Source of the DNA: Flavobacterium sinopsychrotolerans
GTDB lineage: Bacteria > Bacteroidota > Bacteroidia > Flavobacteriales > Flavobacteriaceae
Assembly (NCBI RefSeq): GCF_900110375.1
Contig: NZ_FODN01000003.1
Coordinates: forward strand, 124,001-188,000
Length of the DNA stretch: 64,000 bases
Direction of reading: 5' to 3'
This document shows positions 43,010-53,686 of this stretch, piece by piece (the stretch's first letter is position 1; the number at the start of each line of letters is the position of its first letter). The notes under the pieces are model-generated. The model searched no databases, was not told the origin of the DNA, and saw only the letters and a program-made list of their open reading frames with translations. The translations under genes were made by a program, and so were the position numbers.

Positions 43010-43336
43010 ATGAAATTTACCACAATCAATCTTGGAGACAATAAAATTGAAGTTTTTAATTCTTTTATCGGAAGAGAAACTATCGTACTAAACGGAAAAG
43101 TAGTTTCGGAGAAAAATTCGATAACCGGAGCAACACACCATTTTAAAATGATTGAAAATGATCAAGAAGTAGCGTGTAAATTTATTTTGGGTTATGGACT
43201 AAACGGTGTGGTAATGAGTTTATACAAAGACAACAAACCAGTAATTGAGTCCGAAAAAAGTATGTTCTTTGGATTTGTATTTCTGACGCTTATTTGCTTT
43301 GGTTTTGTGTTTTTTTATAACGTAATTTTTCACTGA
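43010..43336 (+). CDS. Hypothetical protein with C-terminal membrane helix
   Basis: A ~85-residue beta-rich N-terminal region ends in a single membrane helix (FFGFVFLTLICFGFVFFY). It is 23 nt from the GNAT gene and likely co-transcribed. Tail-anchor topology is predicted. Function unknown. Confidence 0.65.
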   Translation: MKFTTINLGDNKIEVFNSFIGRETIVLNGKVVSEKNSITGATHHFKMIENDQEVACKFILGYGLNGVVMSLYKDNKPVIESEKSMFFGFVFLTLICFGFVFFYNVIFH

Positions 43337-43379
43337 GAACGTTACTAATACCATTCAATACAATTGTAATTTAAAAGAC

Positions 43380-43412
43380 AAAACCACTGCCGGTACAATA
43401 AGCAGTGGTTTT
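43380..43412. terminator. Bidirectional terminator
   Basis: An 11-bp perfect stem AAAACCACTGC/GCAGTGGTTTT separates the convergent membrane-protein and efflux-operon genes. Confidence 0.75.
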
Positions 43413-43452
43413 GAACAAACAGGAATCAATAATATTTAGTCAAGCAATCTCA

Positions 43453-44853
43453 TTATTGCCAGCCACCTCCAAGGGCTCTGTACAATTGAATTATCGCTTT
43501 ATATTGTTGGAATTTATTGTCTATCAAGCTTAGTTCGGCATTCAAAGCATTGTCTTTTACAGTCAAGACTTCTAAATAATTGGCTAAACCGTACGTCAAT
43601 AATTCATCCGAATAATCAGTGGCTTTATTCAACGCATCGACTTGTTTTTCTCTAACGGTAAGTTTGTACGTCTCATTATTGTATTGTGCCAAAGCATCCG
43701 AAACTTCTTTTCCAGCGGTCAATAACGACTGCTCAAATTGAAGATAGGCTTTTTCCTGATTGGCTTTTGCAATTTCAAACCTTGTTTTAATTTGTCTTTG
43801 ATTGAAAATAGGTTGCGTCAATCCCGTAATTACATTTGCAAAAATCGAATTGGCACTAAACCATTCTTTCAAATCAATACTCTGGAGCCCACCGGAAGCA
43901 GTAAGTTTCAGTGTTGGATAAAAATTACTTTTGGCAACATTAGTCTGTTCAAAATTTGAAATCAAGTTGTATTCAGCTGCAATCACGTCAGGTCTGTTTC
44001 GTAGCAAAGTTGCAGGAACACCAAGCGTAATTGTGGGTTGCATCGATTGTGACTCAAAAGTGCTTCTTTCAATTTTAGCAGAACCTTCACCCATAAGAAT
44101 ACTCATTGTATTTTCAAGAATGATGATGCTATTCTTTAAATCAGCGATGATAATTTCGGTAGCATATTTCTGTGCTTCAGTTTGCTTTACGCCAACTTCC
44201 GTTACATTACCGGCATCTTTTAATGCTATAATAGTTTCGATACTCTGGTTTCTGTTAACCAATGTTTTCTCCGCTAATTTTATTTGCGCATCAACAGAAA
44301 GCAATTGATAATACGTCGCAGCAATGTTAGCTATCAATTGTGTTTTTACCGCTTGGTTTGCAGCTGTTGTTTGAAGATAAGTGGCATTTGCAGCACGCTT
44401 GTTGCTTCTTATTTTTCCCCAAATATCAGCTTCCCAAGAAAGACTTCCTGTCAATTGATATTGATCGGTGCTTCTGTCTTGCAACAAAGCACCAAATTGG
44501 CTGTTTTTGGAAAGTTCTTGGTGCGTCCAATCGGCTCCTGCAGAAAGAGTAGGGAAGTACCCCGCTTTTCCTTGCTTCATGGTTGCTTCTGCCGCTGCAA
44601 TATTTTGCATGGCAATTTTGATATCCAGATTATTTTCTAACCCTTTCTTTATATATCCCTGCAAAAGCGGATCCGTAAAAACATTGTCCCAAGCAACATT
44701 AGCAAATGAAGTGGTATCGGTTGAAACGATTTCGTTTCGATATAAATTTTCTGTTTTTAATTCCGGTCGTTTGTAATCTTTGGCTACAAAGCACGATTGC
44801 ATTACCGTTGCCGTTACAACAAGTACTGCTATTTTATTTAAATTATTCTTCAT
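43453..44853 (-). CDS. RND efflux outer-membrane lipoprotein (OprM/NodT type)
   Basis: The 466-residue protein has a lipobox (VMQSC) and two repeated outer-membrane-efflux helices with the family WEADIWGKIRSNKRAA and LLRNRPDVIAAE motifs. It is the outer-membrane channel of the RND pump. Its start overlaps the permease stop by 11 nt. Confidence 0.93.
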   Translation of the reverse strand: MKNNLNKIAVLVVTATVMQSCFVAKDYKRPELKTENLYRNEIVSTDTTSFANVAWDNVFTDPLLQGYIKKGLENNLDIKIAMQNIAAAEATMKQGKAGYFPTLSAGADWTHQELSKNSQFGALLQDRSTDQYQLTGSLSWEADIWGKIRSNKRAANATYLQTTAANQAVKTQLIANIAATYYQLLSVDAQIKLAEKTLVNRNQSIETIIALKDAGNVTEVGVKQTEAQKYATEIIIADLKNSIIILENTMSILMGEGSAKIERSTFESQSMQPTITLGVPATLLRNRPDVIAAEYNLISNFEQTNVAKSNFYPTLKLTASGGLQSIDLKEWFSANSIFANVITGLTQPIFNQRQIKTRFEIAKANQEKAYLQFEQSLLTAGKEVSDALAQYNNETYKLTVREKQVDALNKATDYSDELLTYGLANYLEVLTVKDNALNAELSLIDNKFQQYKAIIQLYRALGGGWQ

Positions 44854-47800
44854 TTTCTTCGTTTAAAAGTATAACATCAGATTCTTTTTCTCCGAATGGT
44901 TTTCCAGTAATTCTCTCCTGTAATCCTTGGAAGATGATAAACAAAATTGGGATTACAAATACTCCTAAAATGGTTCCAACTAACATTCCGCCAACAGCTC
45001 CCATACCGATGGAACGGTTACCAACAGCTCCAACTCCAGAAGCCAAAGCCAAAGGCAATAGACCAAATATGAAGGCAAGAGAAGTCATCAAAATAGGACG
45101 TAAACGCGCTTTTGCACCTTCAATTGCAGCTTGTGCAATATCCATTCCTTGTCGGCGTCGCTGGATGGCAAACTCAACAATCAGAATCGCATTTTTCGCT
45201 AATAGTCCTATAAGCATAATCAAGGCGACTTGGAAATAAATGTTGTTTTCCAATCCGGCTAATTTCACGAAACCAATCGCTCCGGCAATACCTACAGGTA
45301 GTGAAAGCAATACTGACAATGGCACTAAATAACTTTCATATTGCGCACTCAATAAGAAATAAACAAATATTAAACTTAATAAGAACACGCCAATCGCTTG
45401 GCTTCCAGCTAAAATCTCCTCACGAGTCATTCCGGAAAATTCATAGCTGTACGTCTTTGGCAAATGCTTTTCGGCAACTTCTTGAATGGCTTTTATAGCA
45501 TCTCCAGTACTGTAACCCGGATTTGCTTTTCCGTTTACGTTTACCGCTTTCAACATGTTGAATCGGGCAACAGCTTCAGGGCCGTAGATTCTTTTTAAAT
45601 CTATAAATTGGCTAATTGCTACTTGTTGACCAGCCGCATTTTTTACATAAATGTTATTAATGGAAGCTTCGGTCGCTCTATCAGACGGTTTTGCCTGAAT
45701 CATCACACGGTATTGTTTACCAAATTTATTAAAATCTGTGGTGTACAATCCACCATAATAACCTTGCATCGTATTGAAAATGTCAGAAACAGTTACTCCC
45801 GCATCTTTGGCTCTTTCTACATTAATATCCATTTGGAATTGTGGGAAAGCGGCATTAAAATTGGTCTGCGCATACTGAATTTCGGGTCTTTTCATTAATT
45901 CGCCTAAAAATTCATTACTCACTTTACTCACTGTAGCCCAGTCATCATCACCTTTATCTTGGATTTTTAATTCGAAACCATCGGCTGAACCAAAACCTTG
46001 AACACTTGGAGGCGTAAAAAATAATGCTCTTGCATCTTTGAAATGAGCGGTTCTTCCAAACAGTTCTTTCACCACTGCATCCACAGATTGATTGGCTTCC
46101 TTACGGTATTTCCAGTCTTTTAGTTTGATTACCGTAAAGGCATAAGAACCTCCATTTACACTATTCAATAAACTGAATCCTACTACACTCATTCTAGCTT
46201 CCACAATATCCATTGAACCTAAAATAGTATCCAATTCTTTTACTGCTTTTTGGGTTTTCTCCAATGTTGTTCCGGGAGGAAGTGTTAAATCGGCCATGAT
46301 AATTCCACGGTCTTCATTTGGAATAAATCCAGAAGGCGTAGTTTGGAATAATATGAAAGTGATTCCTGAAAATACAATTAAAGCAACAACAGTAATCCAT
46401 TTTTTTCGTGCCAAGAATCCTAAAGACTTAACATATCTGTTATTCATTCGATCAAAACTGGTATTGAAAGCCAAGAAAAATCGATCTTTCAAATTGGCAT
46501 TATGATGATCAGAATCTTTATGTGGTTTTAAAAACAAGGCACATAATGCAGGACTCAGCGTCAAAGCATTAATTGCAGAAATCAAAATTGCAATCGCTAA
46601 AGTAATCGCAAACTGTTGGTAAAATACTCCTGAAGGTCCGCTCAAGAATGACACCGGAATAAATACTGCCGCCATTACCATTGTGATTGAAATAATCGCA
46701 CCCGTAATTTCGCTCATCGCTGAAAGGGTTGCTTCTTTTCCTGATTTTGCTCCTTCATCCAGTTTGGCGTGCACCGCCTCGACGACGACAATTGCATCAT
46801 CGACGACAATTCCAATTGCTAGAATCATAGCAAACAAAGTCAACATATTAATGGAGAATCCAAACAATTGCAGGAAGAAAAAGGTACCAACAATAGCTAC
46901 CGGAACTGCAATCGCAGGAATTAACGTAGAACGGAAATCTTGTAAAAAGATATACACTACAATAAATACCAGAATAAAAGCTTCTATTAATGTGGTGATT
47001 ACTTTATCGATAGAAGCATCCAAAAATGTTTTACTATTAAATGGAATTACATAATCAACTCCTTTTGGGAAGTCTGGTTTTGTATCTTCCAAGATGGTCA
47101 TTACTTCTTCAATAATATCTTGGGCATTCGAACCCGAAGTCTGGAACACACCTACAGCAACTCCTTGTTTTCCCATTGCGATATTCTTGGTTCCATAATT
47201 GAAACCGCCTAATTCAACAGTGGCAACATCTTTCAAGTGAAGGAAATTCCCGTTTCCAGTAGCTTTTATAACAATGTTTTCGTAATCCGTAATTTCAGAA
47301 AGTCGTCCTTTATATTTGATTACATATTCATAAACTCCTTCGGCATTTTCACCAAATTTCCCTGGCGCTGCTTCAACATTTTGTTCCAGTAAAGCGGCTT
47401 GAATTTCTTTTGGAGAAACATTATACGAAGCCATTTTTGCAGGATCAATCCAAATTCGCATCGAATAATCTTTGGCACCAAAAACATTTACTTGTCCAAC
47501 ACCTTTTACACGTTGTAATTTTGGAACCAAATTTATTTTGGCGTAATTCTGAATATAAGTCTCATCAAAGTCTTTGTTATTGGAATATAAAGCAAAGAAC
47601 ATCAAGGCACTCGTTTGACTTTTCAGGGTTGTAACCCCAGTTTGTACCACCGCTTGAGGCAATTTACTGGTAGCACGGGATACTCTATTTTGAACGTTTA
47701 CCGCAGCAATATCCGGGTCAACACCCAGTTCAAAATAAACAGAGATTTTAGCAGAACCATCATTTGCTGCAGAGGAAGTCATATAGGTCATTCCTTCTAC

Positions 47801-48013
47801 ACCATTGATTTCTTCTTCCAATGGAATCACGACACTATTCAAAACAGTTTCTGCATTTGCTCCGGTATACGTAGCACTGACCTGAACCGTTGGAGGCGCG
47901 ATTTCGGGGTATTGTTCAATGGGTAATGACATCAATCCTAAAACCCCCAAAATGGTTATTAGAATCGAAATTACTGTCGAAAGAACGGGTCTTTCAATAA
48001 AAGTTTTTAGCAT
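44843..48013 (-). CDS. HAE1-family RND multidrug efflux permease
   Basis: The 1056-residue protein begins FIERPVLSTVISILIT and has the proton-relay stretch GIVVDDAIVVVEAV with paired Asp, as in AcrB. Two blocks of six membrane helices flank periplasmic porter domains. It exports hydrophobic compounds using the proton gradient. It lies between the adaptor and outer-membrane channel of its operon. Long open frames on the other strand here are shadows of this GC-biased gene. Confidence 0.96.
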   Translation of the reverse strand: MLKTFIERPVLSTVISILITILGVLGLMSLPIEQYPEIAPPTVQVSATYTGANAETVLNSVVIPLEEEINGVEGMTYMTSSAANDGSAKISVYFELGVDPDIAAVNVQNRVSRATSKLPQAVVQTGVTTLKSQTSALMFFALYSNNKDFDETYIQNYAKINLVPKLQRVKGVGQVNVFGAKDYSMRIWIDPAKMASYNVSPKEIQAALLEQNVEAAPGKFGENAEGVYEYVIKYKGRLSEITDYENIVIKATGNGNFLHLKDVATVELGGFNYGTKNIAMGKQGVAVGVFQTSGSNAQDIIEEVMTILEDTKPDFPKGVDYVIPFNSKTFLDASIDKVITTLIEAFILVFIVVYIFLQDFRSTLIPAIAVPVAIVGTFFFLQLFGFSINMLTLFAMILAIGIVVDDAIVVVEAVHAKLDEGAKSGKEATLSAMSEITGAIISITMVMAAVFIPVSFLSGPSGVFYQQFAITLAIAILISAINALTLSPALCALFLKPHKDSDHHNANLKDRFFLAFNTSFDRMNNRYVKSLGFLARKKWITVVALIVFSGITFILFQTTPSGFIPNEDRGIIMADLTLPPGTTLEKTQKAVKELDTILGSMDIVEARMSVVGFSLLNSVNGGSYAFTVIKLKDWKYRKEANQSVDAVVKELFGRTAHFKDARALFFTPPSVQGFGSADGFELKIQDKGDDDWATVSKVSNEFLGELMKRPEIQYAQTNFNAAFPQFQMDINVERAKDAGVTVSDIFNTMQGYYGGLYTTDFNKFGKQYRVMIQAKPSDRATEASINNIYVKNAAGQQVAISQFIDLKRIYGPEAVARFNMLKAVNVNGKANPGYSTGDAIKAIQEVAEKHLPKTYSYEFSGMTREEILAGSQAIGVFLLSLIFVYFLLSAQYESYLVPLSVLLSLPVGIAGAIGFVKLAGLENNIYFQVALIMLIGLLAKNAILIVEFAIQRRRQGMDIAQAAIEGAKARLRPILMTSLAFIFGLLPLALASGVGAVGNRSIGMGAVGGMLVGTILGVFVIPILFIIFQGLQERITGKPFGEKESDVILLNEENEE

Positions 48014-48024
48014 CTTGTGAATTA

Positions 48025-49134
48025 TTATTTAGCTGGAGTTGCTGTTAGTTGAATTTCATTTTTTGTTTGTTGAGGAACAATTGCAACATCATCTTTTAAT
48101 TTTGATGCGCCTTCGATTACCACAACATCACCTTCTGCAAGACCTTCTGTCACAATAAAATTCAAATCGGCACTTCCGTTTGTAGTAATAATTCTGGATT
48201 TCACCTTATTTCCTTGACCCACAACAAAAATCATTTGTTTTCCTTGTACTTCAAAAACGGCATTTTGTGGAACCAGAATTACTTCTTTTTGAACAATTGG
48301 TAAACGGATAATCCCGCTGCTACCACTTCTTAGAATACTTTCAGGGTTTTTGAATTCTGCTCTGAATTGTGTTGTTCCGGTTTCTGGATTTACCAAACCG
48401 TTCATTGTTGCGATTTTTCCTTTTTGATCGTATTCAGAATTATCTACTAATAACAAGGAAACTTCTGGAACAGATTTTAGCTTTTCAGCTGTTGTAGCAC
48501 CTTTGAAAGTCTTGTTGAAAAATAACAATTGCTTTTCATTCATTGAAAAATAAGCGCGTACAATCTTGGTATCAGAAACCGTTGTCAAAGGCATTTCGCT
48601 GGCTGAATTCACTAAACTTCCTTCACGAAAAGGCAAACTTCCGATAACGCCGTTAACGGGAGAAACGATAGTCCCAAAGCCAATATTTGCAGCAATACTT
48701 CCGTAAGCACTTCTGGCTTGAACTAATTTAGCTTTAGCAGTTTCCAGTTGAACATTACTGATGATTTTTCGGTCTACCAAAGGTTTTAATCGGTCTACTT
48801 CAACCTGAGCGGCTTTCACCATTGCTTTTGCGGCAGAAGCGTCCTGGTTTAAAGTTTGTGTTTCTAATTTGAAAAGCAATTGTCCTTTTCTCACAAGCTG
48901 CCCTTCATCAACATAGATTTTTTGGATAAATCCATTCACTTTTGGACGAATTTCTACATTTTGTTGTCCTTCAAGGTTGGCTGTATATTCTTGATACACA
49001 ACTGCATCTTGTAAAGTAACGGTTTGAACCGGAAATGGGACTGCTGCTTGGGCCGGCATTTGCTGTTCTTCTTTTTTGCCACATGATGCTAAGATTAGCA
49101 AAGCAAATATTGAAAATATTGAAAGTTTTTTCAT
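48025..49134 (-). CDS. RND efflux periplasmic adaptor lipoprotein
   Basis: The 369-residue membrane-fusion protein has a lipobox (LASC), the lipoyl/barrel-sandwich halves (IRPKVNGFIQKIYVDEGQLV and GTIVSPVNGVIGSLPF) around a coiled-coil hairpin, and the beta-barrel region. It bridges the permease and the outer-membrane channel. It is 11 nt from the permease and 27 nt from the regulator. Confidence 0.94.
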   Translation of the reverse strand: MKKLSIFSIFALLILASCGKKEEQQMPAQAAVPFPVQTVTLQDAVVYQEYTANLEGQQNVEIRPKVNGFIQKIYVDEGQLVRKGQLLFKLETQTLNQDASAAKAMVKAAQVEVDRLKPLVDRKIISNVQLETAKAKLVQARSAYGSIAANIGFGTIVSPVNGVIGSLPFREGSLVNSASEMPLTTVSDTKIVRAYFSMNEKQLLFFNKTFKGATTAEKLKSVPEVSLLLVDNSEYDQKGKIATMNGLVNPETGTTQFRAEFKNPESILRSGSSGIIRLPIVQKEVILVPQNAVFEVQGKQMIFVVGQGNKVKSRIITTNGSADLNFIVTEGLAEGDVVVIEGASKLKDDVAIVPQQTKNEIQLTATPAK

Positions 49135-49161
49135 TTTTATAATTGGGTTTTGGATTTATAT

Positions 49162-49650
49162 TTAGGTGTTTTTTCTTTCTATTTCTTTGAATTTGTCAAT
49201 CGTTTTGATCAAAAGTTCCTCTACTTCGCAAACATGGGCTTTATAGGCTTTTACATTTTCCATATTGCATTGTTCTTCTGTACAAGAAATAGTTTGCTCT
49301 CTGTAGGTAATTAATTTGTCTATAATTTTTTTTTCAAAATCAAGGATTTTGATATAATTAGAAAGTCTTTCACTGAATGGAGAGGGCTTAAAATATTTTT
49401 TGCGATCACCGCATAAAGTATAATAATTTATTTTGTCCATTTTTAGAAGCAGATTCAAGTTGGTTGAAATGGAGCTTTTACTGGCACCCATTTTTTCGAC
49501 TATCTCTTCAAATGTTAATCCGGTCTTGCAACCATCTATTATTAGTAATCCAAGAATCCTTGAACCTAGTGGCGGTAAATTATATAATAACTCAAAATGA
49601 ATTCCGAACATCTCGATAAGTTCTTCTCTCTCTTTTTGTATTGCAGCCAT
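49162..49650 (-). CDS. GbsR/MarR-type regulator of the efflux operon
   Basis: The 162-residue winged helix-turn-helix protein matches the GbsR family (LGLLIIDGCKTGLTFEEIVEKMG, SKSSISTNLNLLL). It heads the pump operon, so it is probably an autoregulated repressor. An inverted repeat TTTAGTTCG/CGAACTAAA directly upstream (49672-49697) is its likely operator. Its inducer is unknown. Confidence 0.92.
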   Translation of the reverse strand: MAAIQKEREELIEMFGIHFELLYNLPPLGSRILGLLIIDGCKTGLTFEEIVEKMGASKSSISTNLNLLLKMDKINYYTLCGDRKKYFKPSPFSERLSNYIKILDFEKKIIDKLITYREQTISCTEEQCNMENVKAYKAHVCEVEELLIKTIDKFKEIERKNT

Positions 49651-49661
49651 GATTTTTTTTG

Positions 49662-49669
49662 CAAAAGTA
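49662..49669 (-). promoter_or_regulatory. -7 box of the gbsR-efflux operon
   Basis: TACTTTTG on the minus strand matches TAnnTTTG, 12 nt upstream of the ATG at 49650. Confidence 0.65.
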
Positions 49670-49671
49670 AA

Positions 49672-49704
49672 TTTAGTTCGTAATTTACCGAACTAAACGA
49701 ACTT
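49672..49704 (-). promoter_or_regulatory. Probable GbsR operator
   Basis: TTTAGTTCG (49672-49680), 8-nt spacer and CGAACTAAA (49689-49697) form a perfect inverted repeat with a third half-site CGAACTT at 49698-49704. It lies immediately upstream of the -7 box, where binding should block RNA polymerase. Confidence 0.65.
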
Positions 49705-49875
49705 AAATTTATGTTAATTTATTTAACAAACTGTTTCTCTTGGTTTTGCTCCTTTAGAATAAAAGTCTGATGTTTCGTCATCAATTTCATTTTTTTTAGT
49801 TTGAAAGTTAGTTTGTAAAAAAATAGCAATGCTAATGAAAAAAACAAGCCGCTATTTTATGCAATCTAATTTGCA

Positions 49876-49883
49876 TATATTTG
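49876..49883 (+). promoter_or_regulatory. -7 box of the HD phosphohydrolase gene
   Basis: TATATTTG matches TAnnTTTG, 22 nt before the GTG start at 49906. Confidence 0.6.
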
Positions 49884-49905
49884 TTGACCAAAAAATAAAG
49901 TTATA

Positions 49906-51135
49906 GTGAGTCAAATCAATAAGCTAAAAATATTCAATGATCCCATTTATGGGTTTATTACCATCCCCAATGCCTTAATTTATGATTTAATTCAGCATCC
50001 CTATTTTCAGCGCCTGCGACGTATTTCACAAATGGGATTATCATATTTAGTATATCCTGGAGCCAATCATACCCGTTTTCATCATGCGTTAGGTTGTATG
50101 CATTTAATGCAAAAAGCCGTCGATGCTTTGCGATTCAAAGGAATTCTTATATCTCAGGAGGAAGAAAATGCCTTATATATTGCTATTTTATTACACGATA
50201 TTGGTCATGGCCCTTTTTCGCATGCCATGGAAAGAAGTATTGTTGAGGATGTGCACCATGAAGCCATTTCGTTATTGTTTATGAACCAATTGAATGTAGA
50301 ATTTAAGGGGCAACTGACTTTAGCAATTCAGGTTTTTAAGGGAGAATATGACCGAAAATTTATGCTCCAGCTTATTTCCAGCCAATTGGATATGGATCGA
50401 ATGGATTATTTGAAACGGGATAGTTTTTATTCCGGAGTTTCAGAAGGAAATGTCAATTCAGAGCGGTTAATTCAAATGATGAATGTAGTGGATGATGTTT
50501 TGGTTATTGAGGAAAAAGGGATTTATTCCGTTGAGAAGTTCTTGATGTCAAGACGCTTAATGTATTGGCAGGTTTATTTGCATAAAACCAGTTTGGTAGC
50601 GGAACTTATTTTGACAAAAATCTTAAAACGAGCAAAGGAATTAACCCAAAAAGGCGTTCATTTGCCATGTAGTGCACCGCTCTCTTTTTTTATGGAGAAT
50701 AAAGTTACTATAGATACTTTTGACACATCAACATTAGATCTTTTTGCACAATTAGATGATTTTGACATTATAAGCGCTTTAAAATCTTGGCAAAAACAAG
50801 ATGATTTTATATTGTCTTCACTGAGTAAAATGATAGTTAATAGAGATTTATTAAAAATAAAATTAACCAGCGAAAAAGTTACAGTAGAAGAATTACAGCC
50901 TTTGAAAGAACGATTTGCATTAGAGCATAATATTAGTTTATTGGAAACTAATTACTTTATATTTAAAGGAAAAATAAAAAATCAGGCATATAGTAAAGAA
51001 GCCGAGCCGATACGGATTTTGAATAAAGATAAAACAATTGAAGATGTTGTAGATGCCTCTGACCAATTGAATTTGAAATCATTATCTAAATTGGTAACTA
51101 AGTATTATATCTGTTTCCCAAAACAACTGTTATAA
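49906..51135 (+). CDS. HD-domain phosphohydrolase (dNTPase-like)
   Basis: The 409-residue protein contains the HD signature: HTRFHHALG, LLHDIGHGPFSHAME and SSQLDMDRMDYLKRDS, the metal-binding set of SAMHD1/dGTPase-like enzymes. The start is GTG, placed just after a good promoter box. Nucleotide hydrolysis is likely; the actual substrate is unknown. It precedes the lpx cluster by 40 nt, a conserved arrangement in Bacteroidota. Confidence 0.88.
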   Translation: MSQINKLKIFNDPIYGFITIPNALIYDLIQHPYFQRLRRISQMGLSYLVYPGANHTRFHHALGCMHLMQKAVDALRFKGILISQEEENALYIAILLHDIGHGPFSHAMERSIVEDVHHEAISLLFMNQLNVEFKGQLTLAIQVFKGEYDRKFMLQLISSQLDMDRMDYLKRDSFYSGVSEGNVNSERLIQMMNVVDDVLVIEEKGIYSVEKFLMSRRLMYWQVYLHKTSLVAELILTKILKRAKELTQKGVHLPCSAPLSFFMENKVTIDTFDTSTLDLFAQLDDFDIISALKSWQKQDDFILSSLSKMIVNRDLLKIKLTSEKVTVEELQPLKERFALEHNISLLETNYFIFKGKIKNQAYSKEAEPIRILNKDKTIEDVVDASDQLNLKSLSKLVTKYYICFPKQLL

Positions 51136-51175
51136 AAACACCATTTAAAATCTATTTTTTTATATTTTTGTCGCG

Positions 51176-52219
51176 ATGAAATTTACAGCAGAACAAATAG
51201 CAGGGATTTTAGAAGGAGAAGTTGTTGGGAATCCCATGGCTGAAGTTTTCAGATTATCAAAAATCGAAGACGGTGCTGAGGGATCACTTACTTTTCTATC
51301 CAATCCTAAATACCTGAACTATATATATACTACAAAAGCCTCAGTAACAATTGTTAATGATACTTTTGTCCCGGAATTAAAATTAACCACTACACTGATA
51401 AAAGTACAAGATGCCTATGCGGCATTTTCTAAATTATTGGAATTTTACAATCAGGTTAAATTGAATAAAAGTGGAATAGAGCAACCTTCTTTTCTCTCTC
51501 AAAGTGTGAAATACGGAGATAATTTATATCTTGGTAGTTTTAGTTATGTGGGGCAGAATGTTGTTTTGGGTGAAAATGTAAAAATATATCCTAATTGTTT
51601 CGTTGGAGATAATGTGGTAATAGGGGATAATGTGGTATTATTCGCTGGCGCAAAAATCTATTCGGAAACTATAATTGGGAATAATTGTACCATTCATTCT
51701 GGAGCAATAATAGGTGCAGATGGTTTTGGTTTTGCACCAAATCCAGACGGAACATTCACTAAAATTCCACAAATAGGAAACGTAGTCATTGAAGATAATG
51801 TAGATATTGGTTCTTGTACTACAGTTGACAGAGCTACAATGGGGTCTACAATTATTAGAAAAGGAGTAAAGCTTGACAATCAAATTCAGATAGCTCATAA
51901 TGTTGAGATTGGAGAGAATACCGTTATTGCTGCCCAAACGGGTGTTGCAGGTTCTACAAAAATTGGAAAAAACGGAATGATTGGCGGTCAGGTTGGGATT
52001 TCAGGGCATTTGACAATTGGTAATAATGTCCGAATTCAAGCGCAATCAGGTGTGGGAAGGAATATAAAAGATAATGAGATCTTGCAAGGAAGTCCTGCCT
52101 TTGGTTACAATAATTTTAGTAAATCGTATGTTCATTTTAAGAATTTACCAAAAATTGTTGCGGAAATTGAAGAATTAAAAAAAGAAATATTAAACCAAAA
52201 AAATGGAAAAAATGGTTAA
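51176..52219 (+). CDS. lpxD: UDP-3-O-acylglucosamine N-acyltransferase
   Basis: The 347-residue protein has the LpxD N-terminal uridine-binding part ([12 protein letters not shown]), a left-handed hexapeptide helix and the catalytic His in [19 protein letters not shown]. It adds the N-linked 3-hydroxyacyl chain in lipid A synthesis. It overlaps lpxC-fabZ by 17 nt. A second LpxD-like gene is at 55166. Confidence 0.96.
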   Translation: MKFTAEQIAGILEGEVVGNPMAEVFRLSKIEDGAEGSLTFLSNPKYLNYIYTTKASVTIVNDTFVPELKLTTTLIKVQDAYAAFSKLLEFYNQVKLNKSGIEQPSFLSQSVKYGDNLYLGSFSYVGQNVVLGENVKIYPNCFVGDNVVIGDNVVLFAGAKIYSETIIGNNCTIHSGAIIGADGFGFAPNPDGTFTKIPQIGNVVIEDNVDIGSCTTVDRATMGSTIIRKGVKLDNQIQIAHNVEIGENTVIAAQTGVAGSTKIGKNGMIGGQVGISGHLTIGNNVRIQAQSGVGRNIKDNEILQGSPAFGYNNFSKSYVHFKNLPKIVAEIEELKKEILNQKNGKNG

Positions 52220-53600
52220 ACAGAAGACCATCAAAACAGAAATCTCACTAACTGGAGTTGGATTACACACAGGTAAAGAAGTGAAAATGACTTTTAAACC
52301 TGCTCCAGTCAATAATGGTTTTACTTTTGTTCGAGTAGATCTGGAGGGGCAACCTATTGTTGAAGCTGATGCAAATTATGTTGTAAATACACAAAGAGGT
52401 ACCAATTTAGAAAAGCTTGGGGTGAAAATTCAAACGCCGGAACATGTTTTGGCGGCATTGATTGGTTGCGATTTAGATAATGTTATCATAGAACTAAATG
52501 CTTCGGAATTACCTATAATGGATGGTTCCTCTAAGTATTTTGTTCAAGCTCTGGAAAAAGCGGAAATCGAAGAACAAAATGCAAAAAGAAAAGTGTATGT
52601 AGTTAAAGAAGTAATTTCTTTTACTGACGAAGCATCAGGAAGCGAAATTTTAGTAATGCCAAGCGATCATTATTGTGTAACTGCAATGGTTGATTTTGGA
52701 ACTAAAATTTTAGGAACTCAAAATGCAAACATGAAAAGTATTGCTGATTTTAAAACTGAAATATCAGAGTCTAGAACCTTCAGCTTTTTACACGAATTAG
52801 AATCGTTGTTAGAAAACGGTTTGATAAAAGGTGGTGATTTAAATAATGCAATTGTTTATGTAGATAAGGAAATATCTGAATCTACTATGGAAAATTTAAA
52901 AATTGCATTTGGAAAAGATGAATTGACAGTTAAACCTAATGGTATTTTAGATAATCTCACCTTGCATTATCCAAATGAAGCTGCAAGACACAAACTACTG
53001 GATGTGGTAGGTGATTTAGCTTTGATTGGAACAAGAATTCAGGGTAAAGTAATTGCCAATAAACCGGGGCATTTTGTGAATACGCAGTTTGCAAAAAAAA
53101 TGGCAAAAATCATAAAAATAGAACAAAGAAATTATGTTCCTGTTTATGATTTGAACCAAGAACCATTAATGGATATTCATAAAATCATGGCGGTTCTGCC
53201 TCATAGACCACCATTTTTGTTGATTGACAGGATTATTGAAATGTCAGAAACGCATGTGGTAGGAATGAAAAATGTAACGATGAACGAAAATTTCTTTGTT
53301 GGTCATTTTCCAGAAGCACCAGTTATGCCGGGAGTTTTGATAGTAGAAGCAATGGCACAAACAGGAGGAATTCTAGTATTAAGTACTGTTCCTGATCCAG
53401 AAAATTATTTGACTTATTTTATGAAAATTGATAATGTCAAATTCAAACATAAAGTATTGCCTGGTGACACCTTAATTTTTAAATGTGATTTAATAACGCC
53501 AATCAGAAGAGGGATTTGTCACATGCAAGCAAATGCTTATGCAAATGGTAAACTAGTTGCTGAAGCGGAATTAATGGCGCAAATTGCAAAAAAACAATAG
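52203..53600 (+). CDS. lpxC-fabZ: Bifunctional LpxC deacetylase / FabZ dehydratase
   Basis: Residues ~1-310 are LpxC, with zinc-ligand histidines in TPEHVLAAL and [12 protein letters not shown], and GHFVNTQF. Residues ~320-465 are FabZ ([35 protein letters not shown]). The fusion is typical of Bacteroidota. LpxC commits to lipid A while FabZ dehydrates 3-hydroxyacyl-ACP for fatty acids, competing for the same precursor, so fusion may balance them. Start could also be ATG 52212. Confidence 0.97.
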   Translation: MEKMVKQKTIKTEISLTGVGLHTGKEVKMTFKPAPVNNGFTFVRVDLEGQPIVEADANYVVNTQRGTNLEKLGVKIQTPEHVLAALIGCDLDNVIIELNASELPIMDGSSKYFVQALEKAEIEEQNAKRKVYVVKEVISFTDEASGSEILVMPSDHYCVTAMVDFGTKILGTQNANMKSIADFKTEISESRTFSFLHELESLLENGLIKGGDLNNAIVYVDKEISESTMENLKIAFGKDELTVKPNGILDNLTLHYPNEAARHKLLDVVGDLALIGTRIQGKVIANKPGHFVNTQFAKKMAKIIKIEQRNYVPVYDLNQEPLMDIHKIMAVLPHRPPFLLIDRIIEMSETHVVGMKNVTMNENFFVGHFPEAPVMPGVLIVEAMAQTGGILVLSTVPDPENYLTYFMKIDNVKFKHKVLPGDTLIFKCDLITPIRRGICHMQANAYANGKLVAEAELMAQIAKKQ

Positions 53601-53610
53601 ATTCAGATTA

Positions 53611-53653
53611 AAAACCAGAATTTATCATTTGAAAAAGATAAAATTCTGGTTTT
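53611..53653 (+). terminator. Terminator-like hairpin inside the lpx cluster
   Basis: A ~16-bp stem (AAAACCAGAATTTATC/GATAAAATTCTGGTTTT, one bulge) follows the lpxC-fabZ stop and lies before lpxA. It could reduce read-through into lpxA. Confidence 0.6.
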
Positions 53654-53686
53654 ATTCTGATAAAATATAAAAATAAAAAATAGCTG

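Noticed and set aside
44284..47926. Many long frames on the plus strand opposite the efflux genes
   Set aside because: They are antisense shadows of the permease and channel genes, lack promoters and encode low-complexity peptides without domains.
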